In this document: positions 34,415-46,357 of the stretch, one piece after another
Layout: each line of letters opens with the position of its first letter
Position numbering within the stretch: the first letter of the stretch is position 1
Origin: Mallotus nudiflorus
Lineage: Eukaryota > Streptophyta > Magnoliopsida > Malpighiales > Euphorbiaceae
Assembly: GCA_947683625.1 (NCBI GenBank)
Contig: CANTUR010000283.1
Span: forward strand, 186,001 to 250,000
Direction: 5' to 3'
DNA: 64,000 nt
Notes under the pieces: model-generated
The model's database searches: none
Told to the model about the DNA's origin: nothing
Seen by the model: the letters and a program-made list of their open reading frames with translations, nothing else
Position numbers and translations under genes: made by a program

Positions 34415-35927
34415 TGTTGGGTTTTGTGACTCAAAAACGTAGCATAAATTAAAAATTTTAACCGCAAACCCTAATCCGGATCCAAGTAATTCAATTAATT
34501 GATTTAAAATTAGGGTTTTCAAATCTTACCACAAACGCAGAAGAGGCAAGACTATTGGAAGGCAGAGAGGAGGTTCATTCTGATGACACATTACTTCGCG
34601 CTTTTGATTTTGGTAGTTCAGATCAAGACATCTCCAAAAGAGTATGTCCTCCACAAGCATCCACACGATCAGCCCTTGATTAAAATGACAAATTTGCATG
34701 CTAGCACTTCTCTTGATTTCTCACAAATCAAAAACAAAAAACACTCTGTGTTTTAGTTTTTCTAAGAGGAGAAAAATGAATTTTGGTGGCTAATAATTGA
34801 GTTAGTGAAATCCTAGAGAATATAACATATTTATAGACCTCTAATTAGGGTTTCACTTACCAAAACAACTTTTGGTAATTTCTCAATTATTATTATTATG
34901 GTTTTATTTAAAATTAAATCAGATATAATATCCCATTTATTTAAGATAACCTTTACATTAAATAAATAAACTATTTATTTATTTCCACAGAGCATATTTA
35001 GGCTTCTCAAACCCATATCTGTTTTTTGGCTTATTCTAAGTATGTGACCCTATAGGTTCACATGACATTGGCAGTGGGCCTTAATTCTCTATTTAGGCCT
35101 ATAAGTCATAAGTGGCCTCTAGCAAGACATTATGACTACTCAAGTCATGTGAAGTCAATAATCCGACATAACCTAATTTATAATAAATATTGTAATCCCT
35201 TTTTCACATGATATCTTGATTGAATATAAGGCATAGTTTCTATCATCCTTATACAATTCAATCATATTATTTCTTGACTCTAAGTATAATGAGAATGATA
35301 ACTCTTTATCAATTCACTTTAGCATGGCCATGCATTTTCCTCAATCTATCTTATCAAAGGGCCCATAGATATCTTACTCAGATTAAATGAGGGACAAATT
35401 CCTTCTCAATCACTCACATTCCTCACATAGCTCATTTCATATCTAACAACAATCTATTTAATCATCCTGTTAAAGACAATGTTAGATTGTGTCAAAATAT
35501 ATAATAGTTATGTAGAAATCCATGATGATTGCAAGGTTAAAGGACTAAATCAATATTATTATGATGAGAATTACTTATGACAATTATCTATGTAGGATTC
35601 TCATGATGGGTCAATCCAGTACGTAATTTCCCAAATAAATACCTAGGAGTTGACTTAATATCTCACATTCATAATTAGTAAAACATAATCATCAATCAAT
35701 ATCATACTAGCCATAACATATTGTTATGACTAGGGATAATTTGAATAGAACTCATATTTAATCTAAGGGTTTTACTATCAAGTCACATACTTGATTACCT
35801 TAGTAAGAATTGACTATTCAAGTAATTATCATAACACAAAATGATAATGAAAAATGCCTCTTTATTAAATAAAATGATAAAGTCAAAATATGATTATACA
35901 TGATTGACCTAGCGTATATCACTAACA
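34415..35927. mobile_element. Solo LTR of another retrotransposon family, 1513 bp
   Basis: It opens TGTTGGGTTTTGTG and closes ATCACTAACA, with an exact ATTTT duplication on both sides (34410-34414, 35928-35932). There are no internal ORFs, PBS or PPT. The inverted end TGTTAGTGATATACGC resembles LTR openings of Copia elements, so the family may be Copia, but this is not certain. Confidence 0.8.
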
Positions 35928-36229
35928 ATTTTTTCAATATTTTTTATATCAATACTTTTATTTACATAAAAAAAAATTAATTCGATGCCTTTTTTTAAGT
36001 TCAATTAATAATTAAATTATAAATATTAATTAATTTAATTGTAACTCTTTTTTGTTAAATTTTATAAAAAAAATATTTAAAAATGATAATTATACTATGT
36101 TTCCCAAAATTTTGCCTGTCCCCCCTCGATACATTTTATATATAGTTAATTTAATTTTTATTAGAGATAAAATAAAAGTTAACCTAATTAAAATAGGAAA
36201 TAGACTTTCAATCAAATTAAAATTATATT

Positions 36230-36319
36230 TTATTTTTATTAGTAAATGACTAAATTATTCAATTTTTATATAATAATGAGTAAAGACTGTTTCGTAATTT
36301 TGCTTGTTCCCACCCTTCA

Positions 36320-36355
<36 letters not shown>

Positions 36356-36480
36356 ATTTCATTTTTATTAATAAATGATTTAATTATTCAATTTTTATAT
36401 AATAATGAGTGAAGACTATTTTGTAATTTTGCCTGACACCTCCGCACGCGTGCACGCACACACACACACATATATATATA
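36230..36480. repeat. Imperfect tandem duplication, about 120 bp, each copy ending in a dinucleotide run
   Basis: TTTTTATTAGTAAATGACTA to about 36353 is repeated from 36364 with the shared ATAATGAGTGAAGACT and TTTGTAATTTTGCCTG words. An earlier, weaker copy may lie at 36045-36140. The runs are (TA)n at 36325-36351 and (CA)n(TA)n at 36448-36481. Confidence 0.7.
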
Positions 36481-36481
36481 T

Positions 36482-37225
36482 ACCAAAGAAATAAATTTAG
36501 AGTTAAAAAGTAAGTAACTCGAAGCATAAGTTATCGGTAAATTAATTTAAATTAAATAATTATTCTAATGTTAATTGGTTTTATAAATCAATGATAGTAA
36601 TTACATAGAAATTAATCAAATGGTTTTTAAGTCTATTTGTACACATACAAACATGTACACTGTAGAAGAACTCTGAATTATCATGACTACCATCCAAAAA
36701 AATAAGGGTTATTTGTAAAAAAAAATTCTCACCTTTAGTGATTTTTGCAATTTAATCACATCTTTTGAAAGTTGGCAATAAAATACATGACCTTACAAAC
36801 CTTTTCAATTCAAATCACCGATGATAAAATCGAGGACAACCTGCTTGTGTGGCAACCAAAGATTGATTAAAAAATCCACGTCAGCTAGGCTCTATGTGCA
36901 TCTCAAAATGCCTTGTTTAAATAAGAAAAAAAAACAAAATAAAAAAGCAATAAGATTAAGGGAAAAAAAACAAAAGAGATCAAATGAAAGTTAAGTTCAC
37001 ATTTTCTTCTTATTGATATTCAAAGCTCATGTTATTCAGTTCGTCAAATCCCACTTTCAACTCTCACTTATCTCTTAACTTTCTCTTCATCATTCCATCA
37101 AAGTTATGGTGTGCATAATCTCATTCCCTCCTCTAAATCGTCCATGCCTTCCATTATTTTAGCTCCAGAAGTTCATTAACCCTCTGATCGATAGAAAAGA
37201 AGAAATGGTTCATAATTTGAATTAG
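36482..37225. other. Intergenic DNA, no genes seen
   Basis: Contains a GC-richer patch (36780-36910) with CCACGTCAGC, a word found in some plant MITEs, but I could not find paired ends. Confidence 0.45.
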
Positions 37226-37811
37226 GTAATTGTCACGACCCGAACCCGAGGGCACGTGACCAGCACTAGGGAATGGGTAGGCATAAGGCCCCCGAAACCC
37301 GTAGTAAGCCTAAAGGAAAAGAAAATAAAGTCATTCATATTTTTAACTTTAATTAACAACAGAACATATTATCAACTGCTTAATAAAAATATGTTTCAAC
37401 ATCGCAAATTATAAATTGAATTCAAATCTTATACATAAGCGTAGTTTACACAAATAAATTACACAATCATATTTAAACCATACAAATCCTTAGAACATAT
37501 ACTACTGCAGCAACCTAGATTTACACACAGTACAACTTACAATGACCTACATAAAATGGCCGGTGAAGAAGAAACCCGGTGTGGACGTAGTCTGAGGTCG
37601 AACTCCCAAGCTCCTGAAAAAAATAAATTGAGGGGAATCAGACCTCACTGAGTAAGTCAATAAAAAGAGTTGTACGATTTGAAAACCTTTTTGAAAACTA
37701 TATATGTTTATAGTGAAAATAATTTATAATATATAAGTATAGCTTTGAAAAATCTCGGTAGAACCCTAAACCCAAATCTAAATGGCCAATCGGGCCCACT
37801 CATTCCAACTA

Positions 37812-38004
37812 GACTACCGATCCCCGAGAGCAAGGGCATCAACCGAGGCACCAAGCCGTAGTCATTCACTTAATCCAAATATATGGCACTGGTGATCCCG
37901 AGAGCAAAGGCATCAACCGAGGCACCCATCCCAATCCATTTTAACCCTACAAATCACTGGCGGTCCCCGAGAGCAAAGGCTTCCACCGAGGCACCCGTCC
38001 CAGT
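37812..38004. other. Three tandem stem-loop modules in the left B LTR
   Basis: Modules at 37812-37863 (GACTAC/GTAGTC), 37884-37938 (weak TGG/CCA) and 37956-38004 (ACTGG/CCAGT) each surround CCCGAGAGCAAAGGC-TCAACCGAGGCACC-like cores (one copy has TTCCACCGAGG). Confidence 0.75.
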
Positions 38005-38476
38005 TTAACATTCACCATACATATATATATTACGAATCCATCACTCAATCTCTACCATGTGCACATAGTCCTGGTGAAGCCCACCAGGTAGCTCGTTCTA
38101 CCAAAATTTCTCAAATCGATTTTAAATAGATAAATTGCATTTAAATCGTAAATGATAACATTAAATTAAATAAATCATATAATCAATATAATAGAAATAC
38201 GAGGCGCATGCATTCTTTAAATAAACACACGCACAGATCATTTTATCGACTTACAGGATGAATGCAAAGGCTGACGACCACGCGTCTGCCTCGGTCTCAC
38301 AGCTTCTGCTCCGATATGCTCTAAAAGGAAATAATAATAATCGACTTTTAAAACATGACTATGGAGTCGAAACCACAATCAACAAAACAATGAAATTTCA
38401 GACTGACTCGAGTAAAACCAGGACGAGACTCGATAGACAAGATCAACCTAACTAACGGTAGGAATTTTACGGATAT

Positions 38477-38555
38477 CACGTTTTATGAGAAAATCTACCG
38501 AAATTTCAGCAGAGTCTCCTCTGTAAAACGGACATCTCTCTACCAAAGGTAGAGC
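38477..38555. other. Three-stem block in the left B LTR
   Basis: Stem I CGTTTTA/TAAAACG, stem II TCTACCGAAATTTCAGCAGA (imperfect), stem III CTCTACC/GGTAGAG (38538-38544 with 38548-38554). Confidence 0.75.
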
Positions 38556-38811
38556 CAGACCTGCATAGAAAATGCACTTCCAATATATACAACCATACAC
38601 ACTCGAGTCGGGCTCCCAACTACAAATTGCCCCTACCGAGATCACAACTCAAACAAATATCAAAATAATATTATTCATTTCTCCAATTACACACATACTA
38701 AAATAAATAGCATATACAAAATCTTAATTATCCAAAGTTAAATAATTAAATTTGTATTCCATCACCAACACTTATAATTATGGTTATTAACCAAATTAAA
38801 ACCTTTGTAAT

Positions 38812-38812
38812 G

Positions 38813-38882
<70 letters not shown>
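38812..38882. repeat. (TA)n microsatellite in the left B LTR
   Basis: About 70 bp of uninterrupted TA; the matching site in the right LTR is 61991-62063. Confidence 0.95.
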
Positions 38883-38885
<3 letters not shown>

Positions 38886-40057
38886 TGAAATTCAATATCC
38901 AAAATTTACTCTACTTAAGTGATTACATCAATTAACTTATAAAAATTGTCTCAACCCATTAAATATTAATAAAACTAATTAAAATATATATTTATCATAT
39001 TTAGTGTAAAATTACATTTTTTACCCCTAATATATATATATATATAAATTACATAATGTGCTATATATATATATACAAAAATTTTCCTTAAAATGATCTA
39101 ATCATCTAAAACTTATTTTTTTTTCTCAAGATAATTCCTCCCAATATTATAAAAATTTAATCAACCAACAATATTTTTCCCAAAAGTATTATTTAATTAA
39201 AAATCAATTTTTTTTTGGGCATAAACTCAAATTTATTTATAAAAATAGTATAAAAAAAATCTTAAAATTATAATTTGAGTCCTAAAATTCATATTATTCA
39301 CTAATAACCTCTTTTATCAAATTTCATAACCTTTTTAACCAAAATTTTCAAAATTAGCCTAATTATTTAATTTTGACATAAAGTATATAAAAAAATTCCT
39401 AAAATAGTATCAAAATTTTCAAAATTCACCAAAAATCAAAATAAATTCCAAAAAAATTCAATAAAATTTATTTTACTCAAAATAATTAATAACAATCACC
39501 CTAATTGCTAATTATACCTAAATAAATATCTAAATAAACCAAATAAACATTAAATAAATTCTGGAAATTCAATTTAATTACCAAAAATTCAAGAAAATTA
39601 AAAACAACTTCAAATGCATGCTAAACAACCCTAATTAACCTAGGTTTATCAAGATCAAAGAAGAAATGGAAGGATTTGGGTGAGCACTACTCACCACTTA
39701 GCAGCTGGATAGAGCAGAGGGAGGGGAGAGACCTGCCTGCTACCGAAGAAAATGGGGAGATGGAGCAGCTCAGGAGGAGACGGAGAGCAGCTCGACACCA
39801 CCAGGAGGAAGCACGGTAGAAGGTTGAAGCTGGGCAGAATGAGGAGATGCAGAGCTGCTGCTGCGCGAGGGGAGGAAGGGGCTGCTTCACGACGAAGAGG
39901 AAAGCAGGTACATCAACACTCCAATAAGCTTCACCCACGGTGGCAATGGCGCCCTCCGGAGGAGAAGAAGGTGGCGCAGTGATGGAAGAGGGTGGGGGTG
40001 GCAACAGACGGAGATGAGGAGTTGATTTTTCTTTCGGTTTCTAGTGTTTTCTAACCT

Positions 40058-40135
<78 letters not shown>

Positions 40136-40563
40136 ATATATATAAAATATGCTTATTATACTGTATTATAACTATATGCATATATACTATATATATACCA
40201 TATATATATATATATACACATGTGTATAATTATACTTTTATACTATATTAAATATACATATTCATATATATTATATACATATATACACTTAACCTACTAA
40301 TATACATACACATATAACATAATAATTAAACCCCCTATATCTATATTTATTTGTTTGTAGACATACATGTAACTAATAACTTTAATATAATTTAAAATTA
40401 CACTAATAGCGATAATGAAAATAATAATAATCACAATAATAAAAATCATAAAATAAATATAATATGATGGAAAAATAACTATTTATAGTATGATTTGATA
40501 AAATAAAATAAAACAAATAAATAAAATACCCTTACTTATTTAAGTAATATGTAGGGTATTACA

Positions 40564-40580
40564 ATTTCCCCTCCTTATAG
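40564..40580 (-). other. Polypurine tract of element B
   Basis: The minus strand reads CCTATAAGGAGGGGAAAT directly before TGTAATACCC of the LTR. Confidence 0.85.
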
Positions 40581-41960
40581 GAATTCGTCCTCGAATTCAA
40601 GAAAAGAAAGAAAAGAGGAATTACAAAGCTAAGAAGGAAAAAGATACGGAAGGAAATTCGCATCTCGGCTTTAGTTTCCCAGGTGCAATCCTCAGCGGAA
40701 TGATTACTCCATAACACTTTCACCATCGGTATCTCCTTAGTCCATAGCTGTCGGATTTGGCGATCCACAATCGCCACCGGATACTCCTCGTAAGTCAAAT
40801 CGTCGCTAAGCTCTATGGTTTAAGGTTGCAACACGTGAGACGGGTCAAGGATGTATTTTCTCAACATAGAAACATGAAATACATGATGGATTCTCGATAG
40901 CTCTGGTGGTAACACCAACCTATATGCCACTTCACCCACTCTAGACCGAATCTCAAATGGTCTAATGTATCTAGGAGCTAGCTTACCCTTCTTGCCAAAT
41001 CTCATAACTCCTTTCCCATGAAGGATACATCCTTTCTCCTAGGGTCAGTGTAGCTCTTCTGTCTACTAAAGGTTGTCTTCAATCGTTGCTTGTATAATGG
41101 GGACTTTCTCTGAAGTGATCTGCACCAACTCTGGTCCTGTTTAACTGCCTCTCACCAATCTCCCAATACAATGGTGACCCTACATTTCCTACCATATAGT
41201 GCCTCATATGGAGCCATCTCGATGCTAGCATAATAGCTGTTATTATAAGCAACTCAATCAGTGGCAAGTGTGAATCCCACTATCCTCCAAAATCCATTAC
41301 ACACATCCTCAGCATATCTTCTAATGTTTGGATGGTCCTCTCTAACTGACCATCTGTCTGAGGGTGGAAAGCCGTACTAAAATCCAATCTAGTACCCAAG
41401 GCCTTGTGTAATTCTTGCCAAAAGACTGAGGTAAAGGTGGCTCCTCTATCCAACACTATGCTCACCGGTACTCCATGTAGATAAATAATTCTATTGACAT
41501 AAAGTCTTGCCAGTCTATCAGTAGAGTACGTCTTCTTTATAGGTAGAAAGTGTGCTGACTTAGTCAACCTGTCAACAATCACCCAAATAGCATCATAACC
41601 TCCAGTAGTTCGAGGTAGCCCAGTCACAAAATCCATGGCTATCATATCCCATTTCCATTCAGGAATCGGCATGGGTTGCAATAGTCCCGAGGGTCTCTGA
41701 TGTTCAAGCTTTACTTGCTGGCAAGTCAGGCAGCTGGTTACAAACTCTGCAATATCCTTCTTCATTCCATTCCACCAGTATGTATCCTTCAAATTATGAT
41801 ACATCTTGGTAGAACCTGGATGAACACTATATGCAGAAAAATGTGCTTCTTCCATAATCTCCTTCCTCAAGTCATCAACATTTGGCACACAAATCCTAGT
41901 GCCCAACCGCAATAACCTTCCCTGTCAATCATAAAGTCTCGTGACTGCCCTTGTTGCACT
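40564..41960 (-). pseudogene. pol: Element B integrase and chromodomain-like C-terminus
   Basis: The integrase zinc finger (VHPGSTKMYHNL ... CLTCQQVK), the core Asp in MDFVTGLP, the second Asp in VLDRGATFTS and the Glu in LERTIQTLED are visible in one open frame (41280-41912). After a disrupted stretch come the GPFEI-YRLVLPP-HHVFHVSMLRKY block (40820-41005) and a tail with VAIVDRQIRQL, VKVLW and CTWETKAEM (40640-40798), which fits a chromodomain. Integrase joins element DNA to the host; the chromodomain probably steers it to modified chromatin. Frameshifts near 40810 and 41010-41280 break the ORF. Confidence 0.88.
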
Positions 41961-42560
41961 TCATACATGATTCTCTACAACTGGGAGTCCCTGCTCTGAG
42001 CTGCCTTAACCCGATCCAAGTATACTGATCGTACACTGAATTTAGCTAAAAGGCACTTTCGGGTAACCTTCATCTGCAATCCTTGATCGATCAATCCATG
42101 CAACTCCTTGATAATGGGCCTTCTCTCCGTGCTAATATGGGCAAGGCTGCCTGCTGATTTTCTACTCAAGGCATCTGCCAACAACATTCGCCTTGCCTGG
42201 ATGGTATAAAATGGAGCAATCATAATCCTTAAGGAGTTCCATCCATCCCTCTGCCTCAGATTCAAGTCCCTCTTGCTAAAAAATATATTTCAAGCTCTTG
42301 TGATCAGTGTATATCTCACACGTCACTCCGTACAAGTAATGTCTCCATATTTTCCAAAGCAAACACCACGGCTGCCATCTCTAAATCGTGAGTAGGATAG
42401 TTCTGCTCGTGTTTCTTCAACTGCCTTAAAGCATAAGCAATCACTTGGCCATTTTGCATCAACACACAGCCCAATCCTACTCTGAAGCATCACAATACAC
42501 TGTATAACCTTCATTTCCAGAGGGCAAGGTTAGAATTGGGGCCGACGTCAACAAGTATTT
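41961..42560 (-). pseudogene. pol: Element B RNase H and connection, broken
   Basis: The frames carry the C-terminal RNase H marks (ADALSRKSAGSLAH, NLRQRDGW) and, in other frames, degraded versions of the YASRQL and HDLEMAAVVFA blocks. Several indels separate them. It lies between RT and integrase as in all Gypsy elements. Confidence 0.8.
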
Positions 42561-43400
42561 CAATAACTGAAAGTGTTCTTCGCATTTATCGTCCATACAA
42601 ACTTAGCATTCTTCTGGGTCAACCTTGTCAAAAGTGCAGCAATTCTAGAGAAATCCTTCACAAATCTTCTATAATAGCCTGCTAGACCCAGGAAACTCCA
42701 TACTTTCTTAACTGTAGTTGGCCTTGACCACTCTATAATAGCCTCTATCTTCTTAGGGTCCACCTGTATGCCATCTCGAGAAACCACATGGCCTAGAAAT
42801 GCCACTTGATGCAACCAGAACTCGCACTTAGAGAATTTGGCATACAAACTATGCTCCCTTAAAGTCTGAAGTACCATTCTCAGATGCATCACATGTTCAG
42901 CTTCACTCTTGGAATAAACCAAGATATCGTCAATGAAAACTATCACAAACCGATCCAAGTATGGCCTGAATACCCAATTCATCAAGTCCATAAAGGCTGC
43001 TGGAGCATTAGTCAACCCAAAGGACATTACTAAAAACTCATAATGGCCATATCTTGTTCGAAAGGCTGTCTTGGCTCATCACCTCTTCTGATTCTCAACT
43101 GATGATACCCAGATCTCAGGTCTATTTTAGAAAAACATGTAGCACCTTGAAGTTGATCAAACAGATCATCGATCCTCGGAAGTGGGGTACTTGTTCTTGA
43201 TGGTGACCTTATTCAACTGTCTGTAATCGATACAAAGTCGAAGGCCTACCATCTTTCTTACCGGAGCACCCCAAGGCGATGTACTGGGTCTGATGAAACC
43301 CTTATCAAGAAACTCCTGCAACTGCTCTTTTAGCTCCTGTAGTTCAGCTGGTGCCATTCTGTAGGGTGGCATAGAAATAGGATCCATACCATGTATGACG
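42560..43400 (-). pseudogene. pol: Element B reverse transcriptase
   Basis: Landmarks in order: PYRMAPAELQELKEQLQEFL, DKGFIRPSTSPWGAPV, LRLCIDYRQLNKVTIKNKYP, then MSFGLTNAPAAFMDLMNWVF, catalytic FIDDILVYSKS, KCEFWLHQVAFLGHVVS, and the thumb-like block WSFLGLAGYYRRFVKDFS. RT copies the element RNA into DNA. Frame changes at about 43040-43170 split the palm; a VRKMVG variant replaces the usual VKKKDG. Confidence 0.9.
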
Positions 43401-44095
43401 TCGATACAGAACTCTATCTCTCTGTCTGGTGGTAATCCTGGTAATCTTCAGGAAAGACATCCAAAAATTCACACACCACTGGCACTTGCTCAATTTCCAC
43501 ATTCTCCTTCTTAACATCTTTTACCACTGCCAAGTAACCCTGACAACCCCTTCTAAGCATCTTCCGGGCTTGTAATGGCAGAAATGAGATTATGAGGCAT
43601 GGAGCTCTTTTCACCCTTGAAACAGAATTCTTCTTCATCTGGAATTCTAAACACCACTTCTTTCTCTCTATAATTCACAAAGGCATAATACCTCAATAAC
43701 CAATCCATACCCAAAATAACATCGAATTCCAGTACATCGAGCAATACTAAGTTCGCCAATAGTTCTCTACCATCAATTGTCACTGGGCACGAAGGAAAGA
43801 AAACATCTGTCTCCAACTCGTCACTAAGAGGAGTCAAAACAGATAGAGGAAGGACAACCTAGAAGGCTGCCACTCAATTCTCGAAGCGAACACAGGAGAA
43901 ATGAAGGAATGTGAAGCACCGGGGTCAAACAACACTCTAGCATCGCATGCACAGAATGAGAGAATACCTGCTACCACTGCATTCGAAGTCTGAGCATCCT
44001 GTGGTGTCAAAGGTGAACACTCGAGCCTGACCACGACCTGCCTGCTGAGAAGTCGAAGGCTGCGCGAAATCACATCCGCTAGGTCTACCAACTGA
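43400..44095 (-). pseudogene. pol: Element B protease and linker to RT
   Basis: The aspartic protease site reads VLFDPGASHSFIS (about 43900-43940), followed by a conserved ANLVLLDVLEFDVILGMDWL block (43680-43770) and the linker CQGYLAVV ... VVCEFLDVFPED. The active site DPGA (in place of DTGA) is usual for this lineage. The piece overlaps gag frames, and stops occur near 43830 and 43550. Confidence 0.85.
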
Positions 44096-44806
44096 ACCTC
44101 GACCCTTCTGACTCATAGGCTGAGGTGGTCTCTGCTGTGGTTGTATGGGATAGTAGGGCTGAGGCATCGGATAGTAGGGCTGAGCCACTGATGAAGATGA
44201 ACCGCTGAACATACTGTGGCTGGTATCCGGAGTGGGGACAAGCTCTGGCAAGGTGTCCAACCTGTCCACATCTGAAGCAGCGCCCGACAACATATGACAC
44301 GGCCCTGATGAAATCATCCATAACTTGCGCAAGCACTGGCTCCAGACCCAGAACTACTCTGCCCGGAGCTCTGCCTACTACTGCTACTACTAACTCCTGT
44401 ACCGAATCTGTGACTCCTGCCGATTCTCCTATTCGAAGCATATCCATGTCGGCCAACTCTGTGAGTCCTGGACCTCCTATCACTCTGCTGAGAACTACCC
44501 GCAGCCTGCTGACTCGAACTGCCGATGTGAAATGCTGGCTGCTGGTACCCAGGAGCACACCGTATCCACTGCCTCCGATCATATAAGGATCTATCATGGT
44601 GCCCTGGCGGATATGTTGCCTCTCAATCAAATGGGCCCTCCTCAATCACACTCTCTAGGGTGCGGTCCTCGATACGTATACCAACAAAAGTGGGTCCCAA
44701 TCCAGTAACATACAACTCCACTGCTCTGTAAGGGTCCCTCCTGATATCTTTTGCATGTCGGGACAGCCTATTAAACTCTCTGGTGTAATCCTCCACTGAC
44801 CTATCG
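44085..44806 (-). pseudogene. gag: Element B gag, C-terminal part with zinc knuckle
   Basis: Minus-strand frames show VEDYTREFNRLSRHA and ELYVTGLGPTF near 44650-44800, a basic linker, and the CCHC knuckle CFRCGQVGHLARACP (about 44235-44280), then proline/tyrosine-rich PYYPMPQPYYP. Gag packages RNA. It is cut at 44806 by the solo LTR; the N-terminal side continues at 48063. Confidence 0.87.
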
Positions 44807-45512
44807 TGTCACGACCCAAAACAGGGGGCCATGACCGGCACTAAGGAACGGGAATTCTTTCGAATCCGGAACCCCGTAGCAAGCCTAAAAATAAAATAAA
44901 GCATGCCACAATAACATTAAAAAATATAATATGCAGCGGAAATAAAAATCATAATATCATAATATCATTTTCATCACTGGATTTAAATCAAAATCCCATC
45001 ACATAGATATATATAATCTTTAATACAAATCCAGTTTCAACATAATACATCTCTTTAAAATAAAATACATGAAATCCAATACTTTAATTCACAACTACTG
45101 CAGTGTCTAGATAAAATAAATAAGACTCAAGTAGACAATTTACATAAAGAAGCCGGGGCGGAAGAAATCCGGCGTATCGACCTGCTACTGAGGTCTGAGG
45201 GAAGTTGACTCTCCTGAAAAATAGTCAACGGAGGGGGAGTCAGACCTCACTGAGTGAATTACTATAATATATATACATACACACTAAGTGATAATGCATA
45301 CAGTCAACAGTATATATATATCTAATATATATACAGGCAAATACACATGAATGCAGAAAAATCATTTTTATATATTTTACTGAAAAATCCCAATTTATGA
45401 AGGATTACAATAGAACCCTAGAATATCGCAACCTCAAAACTAGTGTTAAACAACACTCTGGCCATACAGGCTCACTTATTCCAAATATATCCACTTAATC
45501 CATATGGACAGT

Positions 45513-45612
45513 AGACTGGCCCCGAGACACTAAGTCAACCGAGCTCCAGCAGTCTAACTGTCAGTGTGATTGGCCCCGAGACACTTGGTCAACCGAGCTC
45601 CAGCAATCACAC
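45513..45612. other. Two tandem stem-loop modules in the solo A LTR
   Basis: AGACTG/CAGTCT (45513-45555) and GTGTGATT/AATCACAC (45564-45612), cores as in the other A LTRs. Confidence 0.75.
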
Positions 45613-46279
45613 CCAAACACACATCTCACATATCGATAATCATAATTAAATCAATATCCATAAATAGTTAGTAATATAGCCTAAAGCTATAGGCGTAACC
45701 GGTACGTACTCGGTCCTAGTGCTGCCCACTAGGTAGCACGTTCTATTGATATCCTTCATTAATAAATAATAAAAACATTCATTCACAAATACATGATGCA
45801 TGAATTTAAATAAATCAACAATATAAACCATATATATACTGGAAATATACCAAACATTAAAACCCAGGTATATTTTAAGTATATATATGTCAATAAATCC
45901 AATCAAATCATGAATTAAACTAAAAATATATTTAAAAACATTTTAAATATATTTATTTACAAAACATGTATATAATTTATTATATACCAAAAATATACCA
46001 AAAATATACTTGAATATAAATCACATTATTATGCATATTCAGTCAAAATAAAACATGCATTTTCTAAATCATGCATCCTAAGCATATATATATAATATAG
46101 TAACTCACCCTAATGCGCTCCACGAGACAGGTCCGACGGGCCTGGTCCACTACCCTCGGTCTCGACGCAACTAAACAAGCAATAAATAACCTGACATTAG
46201 AATAAACCTAACAGAAATCCTAGAATTCAATCTAGAGTATTAAAATACGGAAACAGAATTAGGGTTCGACTGGATATCC

Positions 46280-46357
46280 CGTTTTACGAGAATTCTACCG
46301 AAAATCCGGCAGAACCTCCCCTGTAAAACGGACATCTCTCTACTCAAAAGAGTAGAG
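46280..46357. other. Three-stem block in the solo A LTR
   Basis: Stem I CGTTTTAC/GTAAAACG (46280-46287, 46323-46330), stem II TTCTACCG/CGGCAGAA (46293-46300, 46307-46314, one mismatch), stem III CTCTACTC/GAGTAGAG with AAAA loop (46338-46345, 46350-46357). Confidence 0.8.

Larger units (their letters stand above)
37231..40563 (-). repeat. 3' LTR of element B (3333 bp)
   Basis: Opens TGTCACGACCC and closes GGTATTACA, next to the PPT. It contains the stem-loop modules, the three-stem block, a GC-rich pocket (39660-40010) and long TA microsatellites (38818-38882, 40064-40142). Frames seen in it are repeat noise. Confidence 0.92.

Noticed and set aside
36780..36910. CCACGTCAGC patch as a MITE
   Set aside because: No paired terminal repeats or target duplication found.
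40061..40142. TA-rich arrays as replication origin or matrix attachment
   Set aside because: Long TA runs are ordinary microsatellites in these LTRs; no further signal.
46280..46357. Hammerhead ribozyme or retrozyme in the LTR block
   Set aside because: No CUGANGA...GAAA core on either strand and the LTRs are far too long for retrozymes.
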